A DNA stretch of 6,321 nucleotides from Planctomycetota bacterium. Lineage in GTDB: Bacteria > Planctomycetota > Planctomycetia > Pirellulales > Thermoguttaceae. The translations under genes were made by a program, and so were the position numbers. Positions within the stretch are counted from its first letter, which is position 1. Every line of letters begins with the position of its first letter. Where the stretch lies: the NCBI GenBank assembly GCA_021784975.1, contig JAJYGU010000343.1, forward strand, positions 1 through 6,321, read 5' to 3'. The notes under the pieces were generated by a model. The model saw nothing but the letters and a program-made list of their open reading frames with translations. It ran no database searches and was not told the origin of the DNA. Positions 5,233 through 6,321 of the stretch are shown in pieces.

Positions 5233-6321
5233 ATGACCAATTCAGCAAGCATCCGATCGGCCTTAGTTTTCGCAACGGTGATGGCAGCGTCCGTTGCGGC
5301 CGACGCCGGGGACATTCCGGCAGCGAGCCTCAAGATCTCCGGCGACTGGCGACTCAGCGTCGCGGTGATGCCCAACTCGGGCCGTCAACAGGCCGCGGCG
5401 GTTGGGAACCACCAGGCACTGACCGCCACGCTGGACGTTGCTCCGCCGGCGATCCTTTCCGTTCAAGCGGAGCGGTACACCCGAGTCCCCGTGTATAACG
5501 CCGCTGACCCGTGCTGGCGGCGTGGTGTCACGCTTCGCGGCGTTCGCGCTAATGAGTGCCCGTCGCCGGGATTGCTCGACCCGTCCAGTCTTCAGGTGCG
5601 GGCGGGGCCAGAAGCAGATGCCGCACGGTTCGAGCTTGGTAAAGACTATGCGGCCGATCCCGAGTGGGGCACCTTCGGACGCCTGCCGAACGGCCGCATC
5701 CGGAAAGACCAGACCGTCTACCTCGATTACCGCCATGGCATGCTGCGGATTGACACGGTCGTCTTGACGCCCGACGGGCAGATCGTGCTTCGGCGCGGGG
5801 TTCCGCACGTGGCGGCGCCCTTGCCGCCGGAGCTTCGCCGCGGCGAGCGGCGATTGGTCAACGTCTGGCTGCCCGCTTGGACGAAACGATTGACAGCAGA
5901 GAATCTCTTTCCCATCTTGGAGACCGCGTATCCCGAGCCGCCCAAACAGTCGCCGTCGCCCGCCGAGCGGTTGCTGCCCAAGACCATGGCCAAGCTCCGC
6001 CACGGCCAGCGGCTCCGCGTGTTGGCCTGGGGCGACAGCGTTACCGACGGCAGCTACTTGCCTGACCCAGAGCGTTGGCAATCGCAGTTTGCCGCCCGGC
6101 TGCGAGCGCGATTCCCCCAGGCAAAGATCGAGATGCGCACCGAGGCCTGGGGCGGACGCAATACCGGCAGCTACCTGGCTGAACCGGCGGGCAGCTCCCA
6201 CAACTACCGCGAAAAAGTGCTCGCCGCACGGCCCGACCTGATAATCTCCGAGTTTGTCAACGACGCCGGCCTCAACCCGCACCAGGTCGAGCAGGTCTAC
6301 GGAAAGTTGCTGGCCGACTTC
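5233..6321 (+). CDS. Exported SGNH/GDSL-type hydrolase, N-terminal part (runs off right edge)
   Basis: The ATG at 5233 opens 363 codons that continue past the window. Residues 1-26 are a signal peptide (SALVFATVMAASVAADAG). Residues 30-250 are an unrecognised region, rich in beta-type stretches (DQTVYLDYRHGMLRIDTVVL, 159-178), perhaps an accessory beta domain. The hydrolase fold starts near 260: block I RVLAWGDSVTDGSYL has the nucleophile Ser269 in GDS; block II is AWGGRNTGSYL with Gly307/Gly308; block III is EFVNDAG with Asn343. These give the nucleophile and oxyanion-hole residues of SGNH esterases and lipases. The Asp-x-x-His block lies beyond the edge, so activity cannot be confirmed. Substrate is unknown; exported planctomycete relatives probably act on acyl or acetyl esters, for example of polysaccharides (inference). 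The start has only a weak GGGG 11 nt upstream. The frame is open upstream to 4651, with another ATG at 4948, but the signal peptide and -10 box favour 5233. Confidence 0.9.
   Translation, partial: MTNSASIRSALVFATVMAASVAADAGDIPAASLKISGDWRLSVAVMPNSGRQQAAAVGNHQALTATLDVAPPAILSVQAERYTRVPVYNAADPCWRRGVTLRGVRANECPSPGLLDPSSLQVRAGPEADAARFELGKDYAADPEWGTFGRLPNGRIRKDQTVYLDYRHGMLRIDTVVLTPDGQIVLRRGVPHVAAPLPPELRRGERRLVNVWLPAWTKRLTAENLFPILETAYPEPPKQSPSPAERLLPKTMAKLRHGQRLRVLAWGDSVTDGSYLPDPERWQSQFAARLRARFPQAKIEMRTEAWGGRNTGSYLAEPAGSSHNYREKVLAARPDLIISEFVNDAGLNPHQVEQVYGKLLADF

Noticed and set aside
5263..6282. A 339-codon minus-strand open frame opposite the SGNH gene
   Set aside because: The plus frame has a signal peptide and ordered GDS, Gly and Asn blocks; the antisense frame has none and is a shadow.

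Overview
The window most likely comes from a planctomycete, probably of the Pirellulales type. This is inferred from moderately high GC, sparse gene packing with long AT-richer spacers, exported TPR, PDZ and SGNH proteins of the kind these bacteria carry in number, and a long cobalamin-dependent ribonucleotide reductase with a C-terminal zinc ribbon. No rRNA, tRNA, CRISPR array or intact insertion sequence is visible. The assignment rests on protein character, not on a marker gene.

Layout, left to right. (1) Bases 1-353, minus strand: the first 117 codons of an exported PDZ-domain protein that runs off the left edge. (2) Bases 354-681: a divergent spacer holding a minus-strand TATAAT box, a short GGGGTCAG-type direct repeat, a possible plus-strand promoter, a 12-bp palindrome and the strong ribosome binding site of the next gene. 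(3) Bases 682-1452, plus strand: a 256-residue exported TPR protein. (4) Bases 1453-1558: a convergent spacer with a C/G-rich inverted repeat. (5) Bases 4633-1559, minus strand: nrdJ, a complete 1024-residue class II (adenosylcobalamin-dependent) ribonucleotide reductase, the anchor of the window. (6) Bases 4634-5232: a divergent spacer with two NrdR-type boxes exactly 31 bp apart over the nrdJ promoter region, hairpins in the nrdJ leader, and about 430 bp of unassigned sequence with long stop-free frames. (7) Bases 5233-6321, plus strand: the first 363 codons of an exported SGNH/GDSL-type hydrolase that runs off the right edge.

The four genes are not an operon: PDZ and TPR diverge, TPR and nrdJ converge, and nrdJ and the hydrolase diverge. 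No shared pathway is apparent. NrdJ acts in the cytoplasm on ribonucleotides; the other three carry signal peptides and probably act in the periplasm or beyond. The best-supported regulatory inference is control of nrdJ by the repressor NrdR. No multi-gene system of a new kind is seen; the points most worth checking are the nrdJ control region and the unassigned block next to it.
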